This document shows, one piece after another, positions 10,283-21,740 of a stretch of DNA of 64,000 nucleotides. Position 1 is the stretch's first letter. Every line of letters begins with the position of its first letter. Below the pieces are notes generated by a model. The model had not been told where the DNA came from. It did not search any database and saw only the letters and a list, made by a program, of their open reading frames with translations. The position numbers and the translations under genes are program-made. Source of the stretch: Diphasiastrum complanatum (taxonomy: Eukaryota > Streptophyta > Lycopodiopsida > Lycopodiales > Lycopodiaceae); contig CM055098.1 of the NCBI GenBank assembly GCA_029204225.1, positions 2,045,106-2,109,105 of the forward strand, read 5' to 3'.

Positions 10283-11759
10283 AAGATTGAATATGATGCC
10301 TTGATCACCAACCACACATGGGAGCTAGTGGATCCACCACCTTACATGCATATCATTGGATGCAAGTGGGTGTTCAAGATCAAGTACAATCATGATGGCT
10401 CCATCAACAAGTACAAGGCAAGATTGTGTGCTAAAGGCTTTGCACAAATATATGGCCTTGACTATGAAGAAACCTTTGCTCCTGTAGCAAAGATGGTGAC
10501 AATAAGAATCATAATCTCTCTTGCCTTATTTTTTAAGTGAAAACTATTTCAACTTGATGTCTCCAACGCTTTTTTGAATGGCTATCTTGAGAAGTAGATA
10601 TACATGGAATAGCCTCAAGGATAAATCTAAGGTGTGTTTGCTATTTAGAAGTCTTTATGGCTTAAAGCAAGCACCTAGATCATGGTATTCAAGACTCAAC
10701 AACTTTCTACTTTCATTAGGATTTGTGCTTAGTGACTATGATCCTTCTATGTACTTAAAATTTGATGGTAGTAATATTGTCATTATTTTAATCTATGTAG
10801 ATGACATTATTCTTAGTGGAAGTTGTTTGATGCTAGTTCAAGAAACCAAAGATGCATTAGGAAAAGAATTTCAAATGCAAGATCTAGGAGAGATCCATTA
10901 CATTTTGGGCCTTGAGATTGATTTTCATAAAGAGTATGCTTTTATTTGTCAATCTAGATATGTATTTTCTATGTTGAGAAAATTCAATATGCAAAGTTGT
11001 AAAGGCATATATATTCCCATGGAGCAACATGTAAAAGATCCTATTAAAGGTGATGAAAGATCCTTCGAGGACATCACACTTTATAGGAGTCTTATAGGCT
11101 CTTTAATTTGGCTTACTATCACTAGACCCGATTTGAGCTATTGTGTGCACAAATTGAGTCAATTTATGCAAGATCCCAAGATCCAACATTGGAAGATGGC
11201 CAAGAGAGTTCTAAGATATGTATCTTCTACTCAAGATTATGGTTTTTTGTACAAGAATGAAGATCTAACCATTGTTGGCTATTTAGATTCTGATTTTGCA
11301 AGTGATAAAATGGATCGAAAGTCCATTAATGCATATACTATCTTTCTTGGAGGCAATCTTGTGTCTTGGCTTTCAAAGAAGTAGGATACCATATCTCTAT
11401 CATCTTGTGAGGCCGAGTACAAAGCACTCAATGCAACAACTAAAGAAGTGCTTTGGATCAAGAGGTTAATCATGGAGCTAAATTGCATCAAAGAGGATGA
11501 TCTTCCTTTGATCAAATGTGACAACATATCGGCACAAGCTCTTGCAAACAATCCTATTTTGCATGCAAGAAGCAAGCATATAGAAGTGGCACATCATTTT
11601 GTAAGGGAAAAGCTCACTGGAGGTGAAATCGACTTAGAACATGTCGACACATCTTCATGTATTGCTGATCTTCTCACAAAGCCACTTTGCAAAAGTGCCT
11701 TCTCAAAGCATAGGTCTAATCTTGGTCTTATCTCAAGATCAATGCTTGATCCACATTAG
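10280..11759 (+). pseudogene. N2 reverse transcriptase and RNase H (stops)
   Basis: RT starts at EYDALITNHTWELVD, with WVFKIKYNHDGS, DYEETFAPVAKM, DVSNAFLNGYL, SLYGLKQAPRSWY and catalytic YVDDIILSG (about 10795). RNase H follows with DSDFASDKMDRKS, SSCEAEYKAL and KCDNISAQAL, ending SRSMLDPH. Stops at 10538, near 10595-10613 and at 11382 break the frame. The last exact stretch up to 11759 is shared with Copia B. Confidence 0.85.
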
Positions 11760-11774
11760 ATACATTTTTAGGAG

Positions 11775-11862
11775 TGTCAAAATATTGAAAAATCTATCTA
11801 ATGTTGTCAATATGGGTCCTAAAAATGCCAAAGATGAATTCAGCTCTTTTGGCTTAGTAAAG
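11775..11862 (+). repeat. Truncated extra copy of the first 88 bp of the N2-type LTR
   Basis: Starts TGTCAAAATATTG after a shortened purine tract and stops inside the LTR at GGCTTAGTAAAG, where Gypsy sequence begins. The same 88 bp with the same stop point occur, reverse complemented, at 36745-36832. Confidence 0.9.
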
Positions 11863-11917
11863 TCAATCCCCCACTTCTCGAATGGTGCAAGAGGAAGGAT
11901 TGGTGTCAACGGCCAAT
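11863..11917 (-). pseudogene. 55-bp antisense Gypsy integrase fragment inside N2
   Basis: Reverse complement of 36690-36744, the Gypsy D integrase stretch encoding LTPILPLAPFEKWGID. A second copy of the N2 purine-tract region (CCACATTAGATACATTTTTA then GGAGGAG, 11918-11944) follows, and then the complete 3' LTR. Confidence 0.9.
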
Positions 11918-11944
11918 CCACATTAGATACATTTTTAGGAGGAG

Positions 11945-12561
11945 TGTGAAAATATTGAAAAATCTATCTAATGTTGTGAGTATGGGTCCTAAAAATGCCA
12001 AAGATGAATTGAGATCTTTTGGCTTAGTAAAGACTCATCTTAGAATAAAATATTCAAGGTAGGTAGAAGTAGAAACTCGAGCTACCATAGGAATTGCCAT
12101 TTGTACTTTACATGCCACATTTAATGCATGAAAAGACTATGTGGCACAATTAGACATAGTGAGGTGGCTTGGATAAGTCTAGATAGCTTGAGAGGTGGAT
12201 CCACAACTCCAATTCAACGTCAAGTACGAGAAGAGTCCATGGATCTATATATATGTGATGTACTCTCATTGACAAAATGATGAAATTTGTGTGTAATGCA
12301 AATTTGGAGACAAGCTCTTTGTGCCCTCTGTCTCTCTCTCCATGAGTTTTGTACTTTCTATTTTCTCTCTCTAGCCGAGTAGAGGCATTTATGATGCTTT
12401 GTCTTATGTTTTGTTGACAGATTTTGCTTGTAACACAATAATATTGCTTGTATGATCAGCTTTCCTATTGACAACCAATGCCAGTCTAATCTTTATGGTG
12501 TTATTGTGCTTAGGAGATCAAAAATACATGTGTAGGGCATCCCACACGTGTGAATTCAGCA
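11945..12561 (+). repeat. N2 3' LTR
   Basis: 617 bp, TGTGAAAATATT to GAATTCAGCA, with CTATATATAT near 12246 and CACACGTGTG at 12543-12552. Followed by target duplication AATTC. Confidence 0.95.
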
Positions 12562-12816
12562 AATTCTATATGTAGAATGATCTATATTTGCTATTTTCAG
12601 GTTCACACATGTGAAACATAGTAGCTTGCTATAAATGTATGGAAAACAACAGTACTTTATGTTTTGATTCATGTTTGATCATGTTCTATTAGAGTTTGCA
12701 TTCATTTTGTGTGTAGGTGTTGATTTTTCTACATTGGCAAGATTGGTGGAGTAGCTTGTTTTGTAACCAAAGATCTTTAGTAGATTTGGATCTGAATTGA
12801 TCCCAAATCTTTCACA
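12562..12816 (+). repeat. N1 5' LTR, second part
   Basis: Begins with the AATTC duplicate, then follows the solo LTR's distal half (TATGTAGAATGATCTATATTTGC) and ends AATCTTTCACA at 12816. Confidence 0.85.
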
Positions 12817-12828
12817 TAGTATCAGAGC
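12817..12828 (+). other. N1 primer-binding site, one mismatch
   Basis: TAGTATCAGAGC right after the LTR end; one change from the Met-type site. A leader of about 580 bp with no gene follows. Confidence 0.8.
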
Positions 12829-13407
12829 TTGTGTTTCAGGTTATGAAGGAGGCAATCACATCTATCAATAATTTGGAGAAGATATCAATGCTAGAGCGTG
12901 CTAGATTGGATTCTACACCAAAATCGAGTTTCTTGCATTTGTAGATTGGATCTTTTGTAGATCAAATTCCTACATAGGTTTATAAACTTGATCAATTCAT
13001 ATTTTTGAATTCACATGTTGGATTGAGCAGATTTTTGGATCATTGGATTAGCCTAAGTGGTGGCTAATAGATTGCATATCAAGATTTTAGGCAGATTTGG
13101 AATAATCAATTTTTTGTGATTTTGTCAAAACCCTAGTTTTGATTGGATCTCTAGATAATAAGATTGTTGGACTTCATTTGAGTGTGTTTCAATCTTAGTA
13201 AGTGGCAAGAGTCATTAGATTGAGGATAGATCATATGTTGATCAAGATTTCATAATCCTATGTGTTGATTTGCTTGGTATAAGTGCTAGAAGAGAAATTT
13301 GAGAAGTTTCATATCTTTGTGACTTCCTTTTGAGAACATTTGTTGTTGTTCAAAGGAGTGCTTTGTGCATTGAAACAAGTTGAAAGAGAAGATCAGGTCA
13401 TTGCTAC

Positions 13408-13500
13408 ATGGCAATATCAAGTGGAGTACTCATGTTGAAAGCCAATGATAGGCTTACCTCGAGTAGCTATTCATTGTGGAAAGTGAAGGTCGAGTCAACA
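13408..13500 (+). pseudogene. N1 gag, first 30 codons only
   Basis: MAISSGVLMLKANDRLTSSS then SLWKVKVES matches the N-terminal gag motif of the other Copia elements here. Similarity stops near 13500, so the rest of N1 is deleted or replaced, and no 3' LTR of N1 was found in the window. Confidence 0.7.
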
Positions 13501-13756
13501 GTCAACATTGACTCAACTCAACGACATTTGATCTTGTTGATTTACCTCTTAACATTTCTAGTATGGACTGTTGTAAAGAGTGAGTATTTACAATGTACAA
13601 GAGTATCCAAAAGATAAAATTAGTTGAGTAGGAGTAAGATTAAACTCAAACAATACCTTATGATCCTTCAAAAGTAGTTTTTGATTCTCATTATTATAAT
13701 CAATATGAAGCCTAACTAGCCAAGGAAATAGATCTTCTTGGTCTTTCTTTCAGATT
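13501..13756. other. Unassigned junction sequence
   Basis: AT-rich, no recognisable coding or LTR structure, between the plus-strand N1 gag stub and minus-strand Copia K. Confidence 0.4.
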
Positions 13757-14845
13757 CTAAGAAATCCTTTTGGTTGGGTCCCAAAGTTCCACCTCCTTTG
13801 CAATGACTTGCTCCCTCACAAAATGATATTGCACCTCAATATGCTTGCTCCTACCATGAAAGATAGGATTGGTTGCCAACCTTTGGGCTAATTGATTGTC
13901 ACAAAAGATGACTGGGCTCTCTGAAAAATCTAGTAAGTGAAAATCCTTGATCATCCTCTTGATCCATACCATCTCCTTTGTGCAATGTGTAAGAGCTTTG
14001 TACTTGGCCTCACTATATGACAATGAGATAGTGGCTTGTTTCTTTGACATCCATGATATAGCTCCATCACCTATGAGAATACAATGAGCACTAATGGATT
14101 TCCTATCCATTATATCTCTAGCATAGTCCAAATCTGAAAATCCAAAAGATTAAAGGACGATCCCTCATACAACATGCCAAAATCTCGAGTTTGAATGATG
14201 TACTAGTAATGGTTAGATAGATGAGTGAACCAACTAGCTTTCTATAGCGAGTAATGTCCTTGAAGGATCTTTCACTACCTCTTATGGTTAGTTTTACATG
14301 AGACTCCATAGGTGTATCACTAGCTTTTGCATCTACCATATGAAATCTTTCTAGAATAGAATTAGCATACTTCCCTTGACAAATGAAAGTATATTGAGAA
14401 TATCTAATCACTTCTATTCCTAAAATGTAATGCAATTTACCAAGATCATGCACGTCAAATTCCTTCTTAAGAGCACTCTTGATATTCTCCACATTTTGAT
14501 TGTCTCCACCTCTCAAGATGATATCATCCACATAGATTAGCAAGATGGTAACATCATTTCCAGCAGACCTATGATAAAGTGAATGATCATACTCACTCAT
14601 AACAAAGCCTTGAGAGAGTAAATAAGTGTACATGTTGATAGATCCATCTTGGTTTGTCTTCACCTTGAAGATCCATTTGCATCCAATAACTTTCTTGTCC
14701 TTGGGTAACTCTACCGCTCTCCATGTTCCATTTATCATAAGAGCTTGATACTCAAGATCCATTTCTTGGATCCACTCCTCTTCTTTCCTTTCTTCATCTA
14801 CGCTTGTAGGTTCATCAAAAGAGGTTAGGAAAGCAACACAATTTG
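13757..14845 (-). pseudogene. Copia K: RT and RNase H fragment
   Basis: Read on the minus strand: RT N-terminus (EYQALMINGTWRAVELPK, GCKWIFKVKTNQDGS), an internal deletion removing the fingers/palm start, then LLIYVDDIILRGG with the catalytic YVDD, HDLGKLHYILGIEV and ERSFKDITRYRKLVGSL. After a break, RNase H follows with DIMDRKSISAH, LSYSEAKYKAL and FCDNQLAQRL, and stops short of the usual C-terminus. Gag, protease and integrase are absent; instead module X1 joins its 5' side at about 14845 in the same orientation. Confidence 0.8.
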
Positions 14846-14977
14846 AGGTCTAGTTGTATGAAGCCATGGTCTAATCAAGACGTCAAAAGGCAGTGGCCAA
14901 ATCTAAGTGGCGGATGGCACTTCACGGGTGATGACCTGCTTGGTGCTAGTATCATCAGAAGATGAAGAAAAGGCCAT
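14846..14977 (-). pseudogene. Module X1: first 40 codons of the unrecognised X ORF
   Basis: Starts MAFSSSSDDTSTKQVITREV at 14977. The fifth-to-last visible block (SAT-stop-IWPLPF) contains a stop, and the frame is cut at about 14846 by Copia K RT. The equivalent position after TK is CAG (Gln) here and in X4, but TAG in X2 and X3. Confidence 0.75.
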
Positions 14978-16049
14978 GTTAAAAATGGTAGTTAGAGTCT
15001 ATTAGGAAGGAAAAAGTGGAAAAAAGTGACAAAAACGGTGGAAACAGTGAAAAAGCTTGAAAAAATGGAAAACAGTGAAAATCGGAAATTAGATAATGGC
15101 CACAATGCTTTTGAGTGCTTGGATTCAGAGAGTGCAGATGATGGCTGGTAGGAATTCTAGGAGCAATCAGAGAACTTGGAAATTTCAATTGAAAATTGGG
15201 TAGAGCTTCGCTAGGTAATGTGACAAATGACTCGAATTCTGCCCTTATATAGCAAAAATTAGAGTGTGTATTAGGTGAATTGCATTTTTCCAACTCAGTT
15301 CCAACCAAATTTTTGCAAGGTCCTTCTTCACATGATTCTAAGACTTCAGAGAAGTCTGCAAGAGTCCAGAAGGTGATTTGACTGCCCTGCGAGGGTTCAG
15401 ACAGTCTATGAGGGTTCAATACTTGCAGGAAGTGATCTCTCGCACAACTTGCTCCAAATAATGGATTTTCATGATCAGACCCAGTAGGCAGGCTATTTTC
15501 ACCACTCTGATTCCATTTATATCCCTTGAAAAAGTTGCTTTCTTGATCTTGATGCTCTGCGAAGGTTCTAAAAATTCTGTTTATATGAACTCTCGCACAC
15601 ACTCAAAATTGATGATTTTGTCATCAGTAACTCTCACAAAGAATTCCATAGATGCATTTGGGTCGGATCTGGTGACTGTCAAAGTTTCAAGAGCTAACTC
15701 CCAAGGGATCTCCATAAATCATGAAAAAAGTGCTCATTTGAGTGTTTTTTGATGAGATCTCGAGATTCTATGATTCTTAACTCCTGAAACTAGTATTCCA
15801 TTGCATCCAGGTTGGATCTGACTATAGGTAGTTCTCTGGAAGTTTTGATAGAATATTGGTAGTTGATCCATCAGTCCATCTGACTATCTGCTTCCCTGTT
15901 GATCCTTTTGGGATCTAGATCTCATTTAGATTTGGTTGGATGTTGTCGGAATTAGATCTTGATGGATCTGGCTTGATTTTTCTAGATCTGGCTGTGATGG
16001 CTTTGCAGATGAACTTTTTGTGACATTCCATCACCATCCTGGATCTGTT
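14978..16049 (-). promoter_or_regulatory. X1 upstream region with TATA box
   Basis: About 1,072 bp between the end of the Gypsy integrase (16050) and the X1 start codon (14977). A TATA element lies at 15244-15251 on the minus strand (TATATAAGGGC), about 270 bp before the ATG. The same arrangement with a 1,074-bp spacer occurs at X2. Many scattered copies of GCGAGRGTTC and its complement are present. This may be a Gypsy 3' LTR plus leader, or an internal promoter region; I see no primer-binding site between the TATA box and the ATG. Confidence 0.6.
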
Positions 16050-16850
16050 TCACTGAGGTGGCCAATACTTGTGTAAACGGCTACCGTTGATGGGCGTGTC
16101 AAACGGTGTCCCATCTAGTTTCTCCAAGTTCACGGCTCCATGATTGAGGATCTCTTTGATTCGATATGGGCCTTTGTCTATGAACTTCAATTTCCCCTTG
16201 ATCGCCTTGGTCTTATACATGATGACTAGGTCTCCGGATCGAAGATCTTTCTTCTGCAACCGGCGATCATGCCATGCTTGCATCATTCTTTTTTAGTTGC
16301 CAATGCATGTACAACTAGTAAGCATATTTTGTAGAGTTTATGCGATTGTTCATGGCATGATTGTAGAGATCTGGATTTATCAAGACGTTGCATTGTGGCG
16401 ATCCTTAATGATGGTACCAAAAACTCTACTGGCATTACAACATCCTGACCATAGACCAGTTGAAATGGCGTTTGATCAGTGCTCCCCTTATATGTTGTCC
16501 TAAATGCCCACATAGCAGCATGCAATTTGTGTTCCCAATCAGATTTGCTAGCTTCAACTATTTTTGTGATTACGCTACACAGGATCTTATTGGATGATTA
16601 TGCTTGCCCATTACCGCAAGGATAATAAGGCCACTGGTTCTATGGATCACGAAGAATTCCTCCAATAGGACCTTGATGGTCTCATTCATGAAATGACTTC
16701 CGCGATCGATAACTATCTCCACCGGGCATCCAAAGCGCACAATGATATTTTCATACAGGAACTTGGCAGTTGCTCGAGCATCAGCTATTCGCACTGCCTT
16801 GGCTTCGACCCACTTTGTAAGAACCACCAAGTGAAAATCTACAAGATTTC
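16050..16850 (-). pseudogene. Gypsy integrase fragment
   Basis: Minus-strand pieces in order: LTKWVEAKAVRIADARATAK and ENIIVRFGCPVEIVIDRGSH (integrase core, second catalytic Asp), an indel-damaged stretch where the Glu should be, AMWAFRTTYKGSTDQTPFQL with VYGQDVVMPVEF, and the C-terminal GDLVIMYKTKAIKGKLKF with HKYWPP-stop. Frames change at least twice. It is close to the integrases at 19.3-20.1 kb and 22.8-23.0 kb. Confidence 0.8.
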
Positions 16851-17183
16851 AATCACATGCAAACCAAAAGGACACCTGTGGAGCATGAACCACCCAACCA
16901 ACATGGAGAGGTTAGTCAATAACCCTAACCAATCCACCTCCAAGCCACAGTGAAGAGCACAAGAGAGGAAAGAAAACACTGGCTCAAGAATCACAATTCA
17001 CAATAGGAGGATGGGCGAGTTTCCACTAGACCTATTCTTCTCAAGAGAGAGAGAATATTCTATTTAGAATCCCCATGCAACCTAAATTGAGATATTGATC
17101 TCCTATTCTTGCATTAAAGCAGCCTTCACCATGCATGTGCTCCTATGTCCAATTATAGGTCTGGGACCTCATATAATTATTAA
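16851..17183. other. Unassigned sequence between Gypsy pieces
   Basis: No gene seen. It holds a short GAGAGAGAGAATATTC stretch and ends near a TTAATTATTAATTATTTG tract. It interrupts what is otherwise a Gypsy RNase H to integrase order. Confidence 0.35.
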
Positions 17184-17399
17184 TTATTTGATACGACCAT
17201 CTTCGGAATGACGTAGCATAACTAATAACCACATACAACTGGAGTGACCGGCTATCCACGTCAGGAATAATTTCGATTCCCTTGTACAGGACGTGGACAT
17301 AACACACTTGGTGAAATCAAACTCCAACAACAAAAGTAACCATTGAGCGATTCTTCTTGTGTTGCATGTTTTGTTAATAATATAGAGCAAGGGGTGGAC
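17184..17399 (-). pseudogene. Gypsy RNase H scrap
   Basis: The first 30 codons (from 17390) read YIINKTCNTRRIAQWLLLLL then EFDF, the RNase H tail of the Gypsy copies at 23.3 and 59.4 kb. The remaining 110 bp are unrelated. It abuts the truncated 3' LTR of Copia I. Confidence 0.7.
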
Positions 17400-19303
17400 G
17401 AGTACATATGCAGCATGAATGGAGGCAGATTAAAATGAGATTTAGGAGAGTAGAGGAAATAAATCCAACACCCCCCTTAATCTGGATCCGTGAATGCCTT
17501 GATCTTCTTTTTAGCAATGAACAAAATTTGTTGTGTGCATTAACGCTGAGTGCTTTCGTGAATATGTCTGCAACCATGTCCTACGTTAAGCTTACTTCCT
17601 TGTTGAGAACTTTGCCCCTGATGTAATGATATCTGATTTCAATGTGCTTACTCCTAGAGTGAGATCTAGGGTCGGTCGATAAGGCAATAGCACTTTGATT
17701 ATCACAAAATAAAATTGTAGGGCTGTATTGATTCAGATTAACATCTGACAGTAAATTTTTCAACCAAAACGCTTCCTTGATAGATTGAGAAGCAACAATG
17801 TATTCTACTTCTGTAGAAGAAAGTGCGACAGAAGTTTGCTTACGACTGTTCCATGAGATAGGACCGTCGTTGAAGAAGAATGTAAATCCAGATGTGGATC
17901 TACCATTGTCTACATCTCCTCCCCATCTTGCATCAGAATAACCACTTAGCTGATGAAGATTGTCGTTGCTGACATCTCCATAGCAGATGCACTGGTCCAT
18001 GGTAGCTTGAATATCTCTCATGACTAATATGAGAGCCTCCCAATGGGTAATGCCAGGATTAGCCATATATTGGCTAAGTGAGCTTATAGCAAAAGAGATA
18101 TATGGTCTTGTATAGACCATTGCATACATGAGAGATCCAAGTATCGATCGATAAGGATACTCTCTCATTTGCACCTCTTCTTGCTTGGTCTGGGGACATT
18201 GGTTCTTTGATAGATGCAGGCCTAGATCCATTGGCGAGTGAGCTAATTTACAATTCATCAGATTATATCTGTTAGGAATATTGTAAAAATACCTTTGTTG
18301 AGTGATGTAAATCAGTCGCTTTGCTCTATCTCTGTGGATTTGAATTCCTTGATAGAAGTGAGCTTTGCCCAGATCAGTCATGTCAAACTCTGAAAACAGC
18401 ATTTGCTTCAAATCCTTGACCATATTGGTATTGTTGCTGAAGAGCAACGTATCATCCACATATAAGGTGATTATAATGAGGGATTGTTGTACTAACTTCG
18501 AATAGACGTTGCAATTAGCAATGCTTGGTTTAAATCCTTGTTCAATGCCAGAATGTGTTGATCCTCTGAAACCAAGCTCTGGCAGACTGTTTCAAGCCGT
18601 ATAGTGCTTTGTGGAGTTTACAGACATGATTCTTCATCCCTTCCAGAATGTATCCTTCGGGCTAGATGAATAATAAGCATAGCAATATTAACACAGATCT
18701 GAACGCAGAACAAAGAATTGTTATCGATTAAGTATATCAAGTATACATGTCAATAATGCGGTAGAGCACAAGACAATAGCGGACGAAACCGCATGCTCTA
18801 TGAAGCTAATTCAATCTATAAAGTAATGAAACCTTATTACTGACAATAAAGAATCAATGTACAGAGCATCTACTTCGTCTCTCTTTGATAAGCTTCTGGT
18901 GTTAATTTACATACACTCTTCTCTTCTCATCTTCAATCGTCAAACTGAATACACAAATGGTATTCAATATATATACATAATGTTACAGGTGTGCAGATGA
19001 AGAAAGTACAGGGTGGATGTGTTGTCTATAGGAGATCGTGGGTGGCTGCAATTGTTGTCCAGTCTGTTAGCGCAGCTGCATGGGGTGAGCATGAAAAGGG
19101 TGCGACATCAACCTTTGTTGAGGTGAATGTTGGTTGTCACCTGAACACGTGTAAGGACACAGTGTCGAATTCTTTTGCCTTTTCTGCGTTTGTGAGAATT
19201 TGCATGTTAATATACAGGCTGCGTGACAATGCGAGTAAATATGCAGCATGAATGGAGGCAGATTAAAATGAGATTTAGGAGAGTAGAGAAAATAAATCCA
19301 ACA
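17400..19303 (-). mobile_element. Copia I: internally deleted element, minus strand
   Basis: 5' LTR 18667-19303 (TGTTGGATTT to TTATTATTCA on the minus strand, with a TATATATA run near 18970). The internal region starts directly with RT, so primer site, gag, protease and integrase are missing. The purine tract AAGGGGGG precedes a 3' LTR of which only about 71 bp remain (17400-17470). Gypsy sequence lies on both sides, but no target duplication is visible because the 3' end is truncated. Confidence 0.85.
17475..18666 (-). pseudogene. Copia I RT and RNase H
   Basis: RT from EGYILEGMKNHVCKLHKALY with GLKQSARAW, a frameshift near 18560, then TLYVDDTLLFSNN with catalytic YVDD, DLGKAHFYQGIQI and YRSILGSLMYAM. 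RNase H has GYSDARWGGDVDNGRST, SSTEVEYIVA and LFCDNQSAIAL. One TAG stop at 17581 is followed by the usual tail MVADIFTKALSVNAHNKF. The YVDD and RNase H acidic residues are present, yet the protein lacks the RT N-terminal half. Its C-terminal tail resembles the fragment at 63.0 kb. Confidence 0.85.
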
Positions 19304-20480
19304 TCGGGTTTCACATAAATTCATCAATAAGCCTAATCGACGTTGGGTAGACTTACTTGTGTCTAATCGTTCTGTCACGGCCACTCTTAGGCTAGGAACA
19401 ATAAACTTAGCAGGCATTACAGCCTCAAGTCCATAGACCAATTGAAATGGGGTATGGCCAGTGGCAAGCTTATAGATTGTTCGAAACGCCCATAAAACTG
19501 CTTGGAGTTTATGTTCCCAATCGGACCTACTGGCTTCCACGGTCTTTGTGATAATATTGCATAAAATCTTGTTCGAAGATTCGGCATGTCTATTACATTG
19601 GGGATAATAAGGTGTACTCTTGCGATGAACCACAAGAAATTCAGCTAGGAGTACTCATACTGTTTCATTTAGGAACTGAGTTTCGTGATCACTCACAAGT
19701 TTTAAAGGGCATCTGAAGCGCTTGATGATGTTCTCATAGAGAAACTTAGCTGTGCTGGTTACATTGGCTACTCTAACAGCCTTCGCTTCTAACCACTTCG
19801 TAAAATAATTTGTCGCCTCTATAATATATTGGGCTTGACTTCCTCTAGCGGCTGGGTGGATGGGACCAACATAATCTATGTCCCATATTTCGAAAGGATT
19901 TTCTGCTATGATAGGCTTTAAAGGCATAAACCCATATTTTCTCGGTTTTGTGGCTCTTTGGAAAACATCAGAATGTTTCACAAAGGTTGCCACATCATGG
20001 TGTAGGGTAGGCCACCAAAATCCTTCTTGGAGGACCTTTCAAGTAGTAGCGTCAGTGGCCAAGTGACCACCACCAATTCCTTCATGAGTTGTACTAATAA
20101 TAGGTTTTATTTCATGGTCTAGTAGTAGGCATCTTTGAAGGATATGGTCTATTCCCATTCGATAAAGTTGTCTAGCTATTAAGCTATACGGAGTAGCTTT
20201 TATTATCAACTTTCGTTGATCTACGGAAGGTAGTGAAGGATCAGGTCGTCCCCTCACAAGTTACTCAACTATATCGACAACCCATTTTGGAACTACATCA
20301 GCATAAAAAATATGAGCATCCGGGAGTTCATCATCGAATCCCACTTCTTCTCGATGTGTCGTCAATCTAGAAAGGTGGTTAGCCAAATAATGTTGTTTTT
20401 CGGTCCTAACCACTATCCAAAATTCAAACTCTTGAAGTTGTAAAAGCCATCGTGTAATACGGCCCGTGGTACAAGGTCGA
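19304..20480 (-). pseudogene. Gypsy RNase H tail and integrase
   Basis: Minus strand: RNase H end (YLVNRPCTTGRITRWLLQLQ, HYLANHLSRL), connection domain, integrase zinc region with the second Cys pair altered (KHSDVFQRA where CDVCQR is usual), core EIWDIDYVGPIHPAARG (first Asp) and LVSDHETQFLNETV (second Asp), AESSNKILC (Glu region), then AFRTIYKLATGHTPFQLVYG. Stops at about 20258, 20038 and 19655 separate the frames. Its 5' side at about 20460 is fused to the X2 ORF tail, and its 3' side is cut at 19304 by Copia I. Confidence 0.85.
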
Positions 20481-21740
20481 TTTACCAGATAAGGATGGGA
20501 GGAATAGTGAGGAACTGAAGGGTGGTGTGGAGTATGGAAGAAGGTGAGGATGGAGCAGAAAGTGTCTGACGTGGGGGTGAAAAATTGATAACTTGCATCC
20601 ATGCCAGAGTGTCGGGGGACAGTTGCAAATCAGAAGGATTGAATGTGAGAGGAGCAACGGTGGTGGCAGGAGTAATGGAGGATGCGATGGTGATGGATGG
20701 AGCAGCAGACACTAGAAGAGAAGTAGGAGTGGTAACAACAGAAGAAACGGGAATGGAGACAAAAACAGATGTGGATGGAACAGGAAGAGAGGTAGCGGCA
20801 ACAGAAATTGGAGTGGGGGGTTGCACAGAAGAAGAAGTGGCGGTGGTTGATGGAGTGGTTAGTGCTGCAGTGGAGACACGTCTTCGGGTAATAGGTGGAG
20901 ATGTGGATGTAGAGGCAGCGCCACACATTCGTTTGCTGGCCGTTGTGTTAATGATTGCAGGTTGGGAGGAGGTAGATGTTTGAGATGATGGATAAAGGTT
21001 AGTATGTGGCACAAGGGTAGACAGAGGGATGAGCGTTGGAAACCGCACACTTTTGCCTCGAGAAGTGCGCAGACAAAGTTACACAACAGGGGGCCTGCTG
21101 CGATTCGCTCACGGTTGTTGGGTTTGATGGAGTTTGTTAGTTCTCGAATAAGGAAGCCATGCCAGTCGTATGGCACAACAGAGAGGTTTGGAAATTCCAG
21201 AAAGGATTCCACTATCTGACTCAATAGCGTAGACTGGATTCTGTCCTTGCGAAATGTTGAAATAGCCAAAAAGTTATGCAACAGATGCGCAGCTGTCTAA
21301 ATGACGGGTTCCGTGATAGCTTCTATCAAGTAACCATTGTTAGTCTGGATGGGGATTTCTGGTGTGGTTTGGGTGACGAATGATTTGATCAGAGCTTTGG
21401 CGTGGCGATGGGAGATGGGTTGACGATCACGGGACATAATGCCAATGGTGATCATCGAGTCAGTGTTAATCTTGACCTTGTACGTGGTACCTTGGTACAG
21501 GAACTGGAAATGAGCCTTGTTCTCATCCCAGGTAGCGTAAGTGTGAAGGGCGAGGCCCATGTGAATCTCAGAATGAAAGAGTGCCGAATAAAAACCCATT
21601 GCATCAAGGAGGGGTCCGGTTGTTTGCAGCCATGGTTGGATCAGAGTGTCAGAGGGTAGAGGCCAAATTTGCGTGGCCTCAGGGATGTCACGCTAGATCA
21701 CCTATTTGGCGCCAGAGTCTTCAGAGGATGAGGAGGCCAT
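20481..21740 (-). pseudogene. Module X2: longest copy of the unrecognised X ORF
   Basis: Starts MASSSSEDSGAK at 21740, followed by a TAG where X1 and X4 have Gln, and a second stop five codons on. The first 200 residues are moderately conserved across copies: EATQIWPLP, LALHTYATWDENKAHF, FLYQGTTYKVKINTDSM, DRQPISHRHAKALI, then VVPYDWHGFLIREL and ERIAAGPLLCNFVCALLEAK. After a frameshift near 21045 comes a Ser/Thr/Pro-rich tail of about 170 residues with little else (for example TTPTSLLVSAAPSITIASS). No zinc knuckle, protease or polymerase motif is present. It could be a Gypsy accessory ORF, such as the envelope-position ORFs known downstream of pol in some plant Gypsy elements, or an atypical gag. 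I do not recognise the domain. It ends by fusion to Gypsy RNase H. Confidence 0.6.

Larger units (their letters stand above)
2326..12561 (+). mobile_element. N2: Copia element, itself interrupted by N3
   Basis: The 5' LTR starts TGTCAAAATAAT at 2326 and is split at 2341/6912 by N3. The 3' LTR is 11945-12561 (617 bp, TGTGAAAATATT to GAATTCAGCA). The 5-bp target duplication AATTC is seen at 2321-2325 and 12562-12566. Removing N3 restores a contiguous 5' LTR. Internal order is primer site, leader, gag, protease, integrase, RT, RNase H, as in Copia. Coding parts are broken by a micro-inversion, frameshifts, stops and a deletion between integrase and RT. LTRs differ at roughly 20-25 positions by eye, so N2 is older than N3. 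Confidence 0.9.

Noticed and set aside
16851-17183. A Gypsy LTR or intron between RNase H and integrase pieces
   Set aside because: Some promoter-like and pyrimidine-rich bases, but no TG/CA ends, primer site or convincing splice pair.
19010-19251. 86-codon plus-strand frame
   Set aside because: Lies inside the 5' LTR of minus-strand Copia I.
17400-19303. Copia I as a clean insertion into one Gypsy element
   Set aside because: Gypsy parts on the two sides come from different positions (RNase H and integrase), the 3' LTR is truncated, and no target duplication is seen.
20585-20983. Open frame of 132 codons on the plus strand
   Set aside because: It is the antisense shadow of the Ser/Thr/Pro-rich tail of the X2 ORF; the Val/Gly/Glu-rich composition is explained by that.
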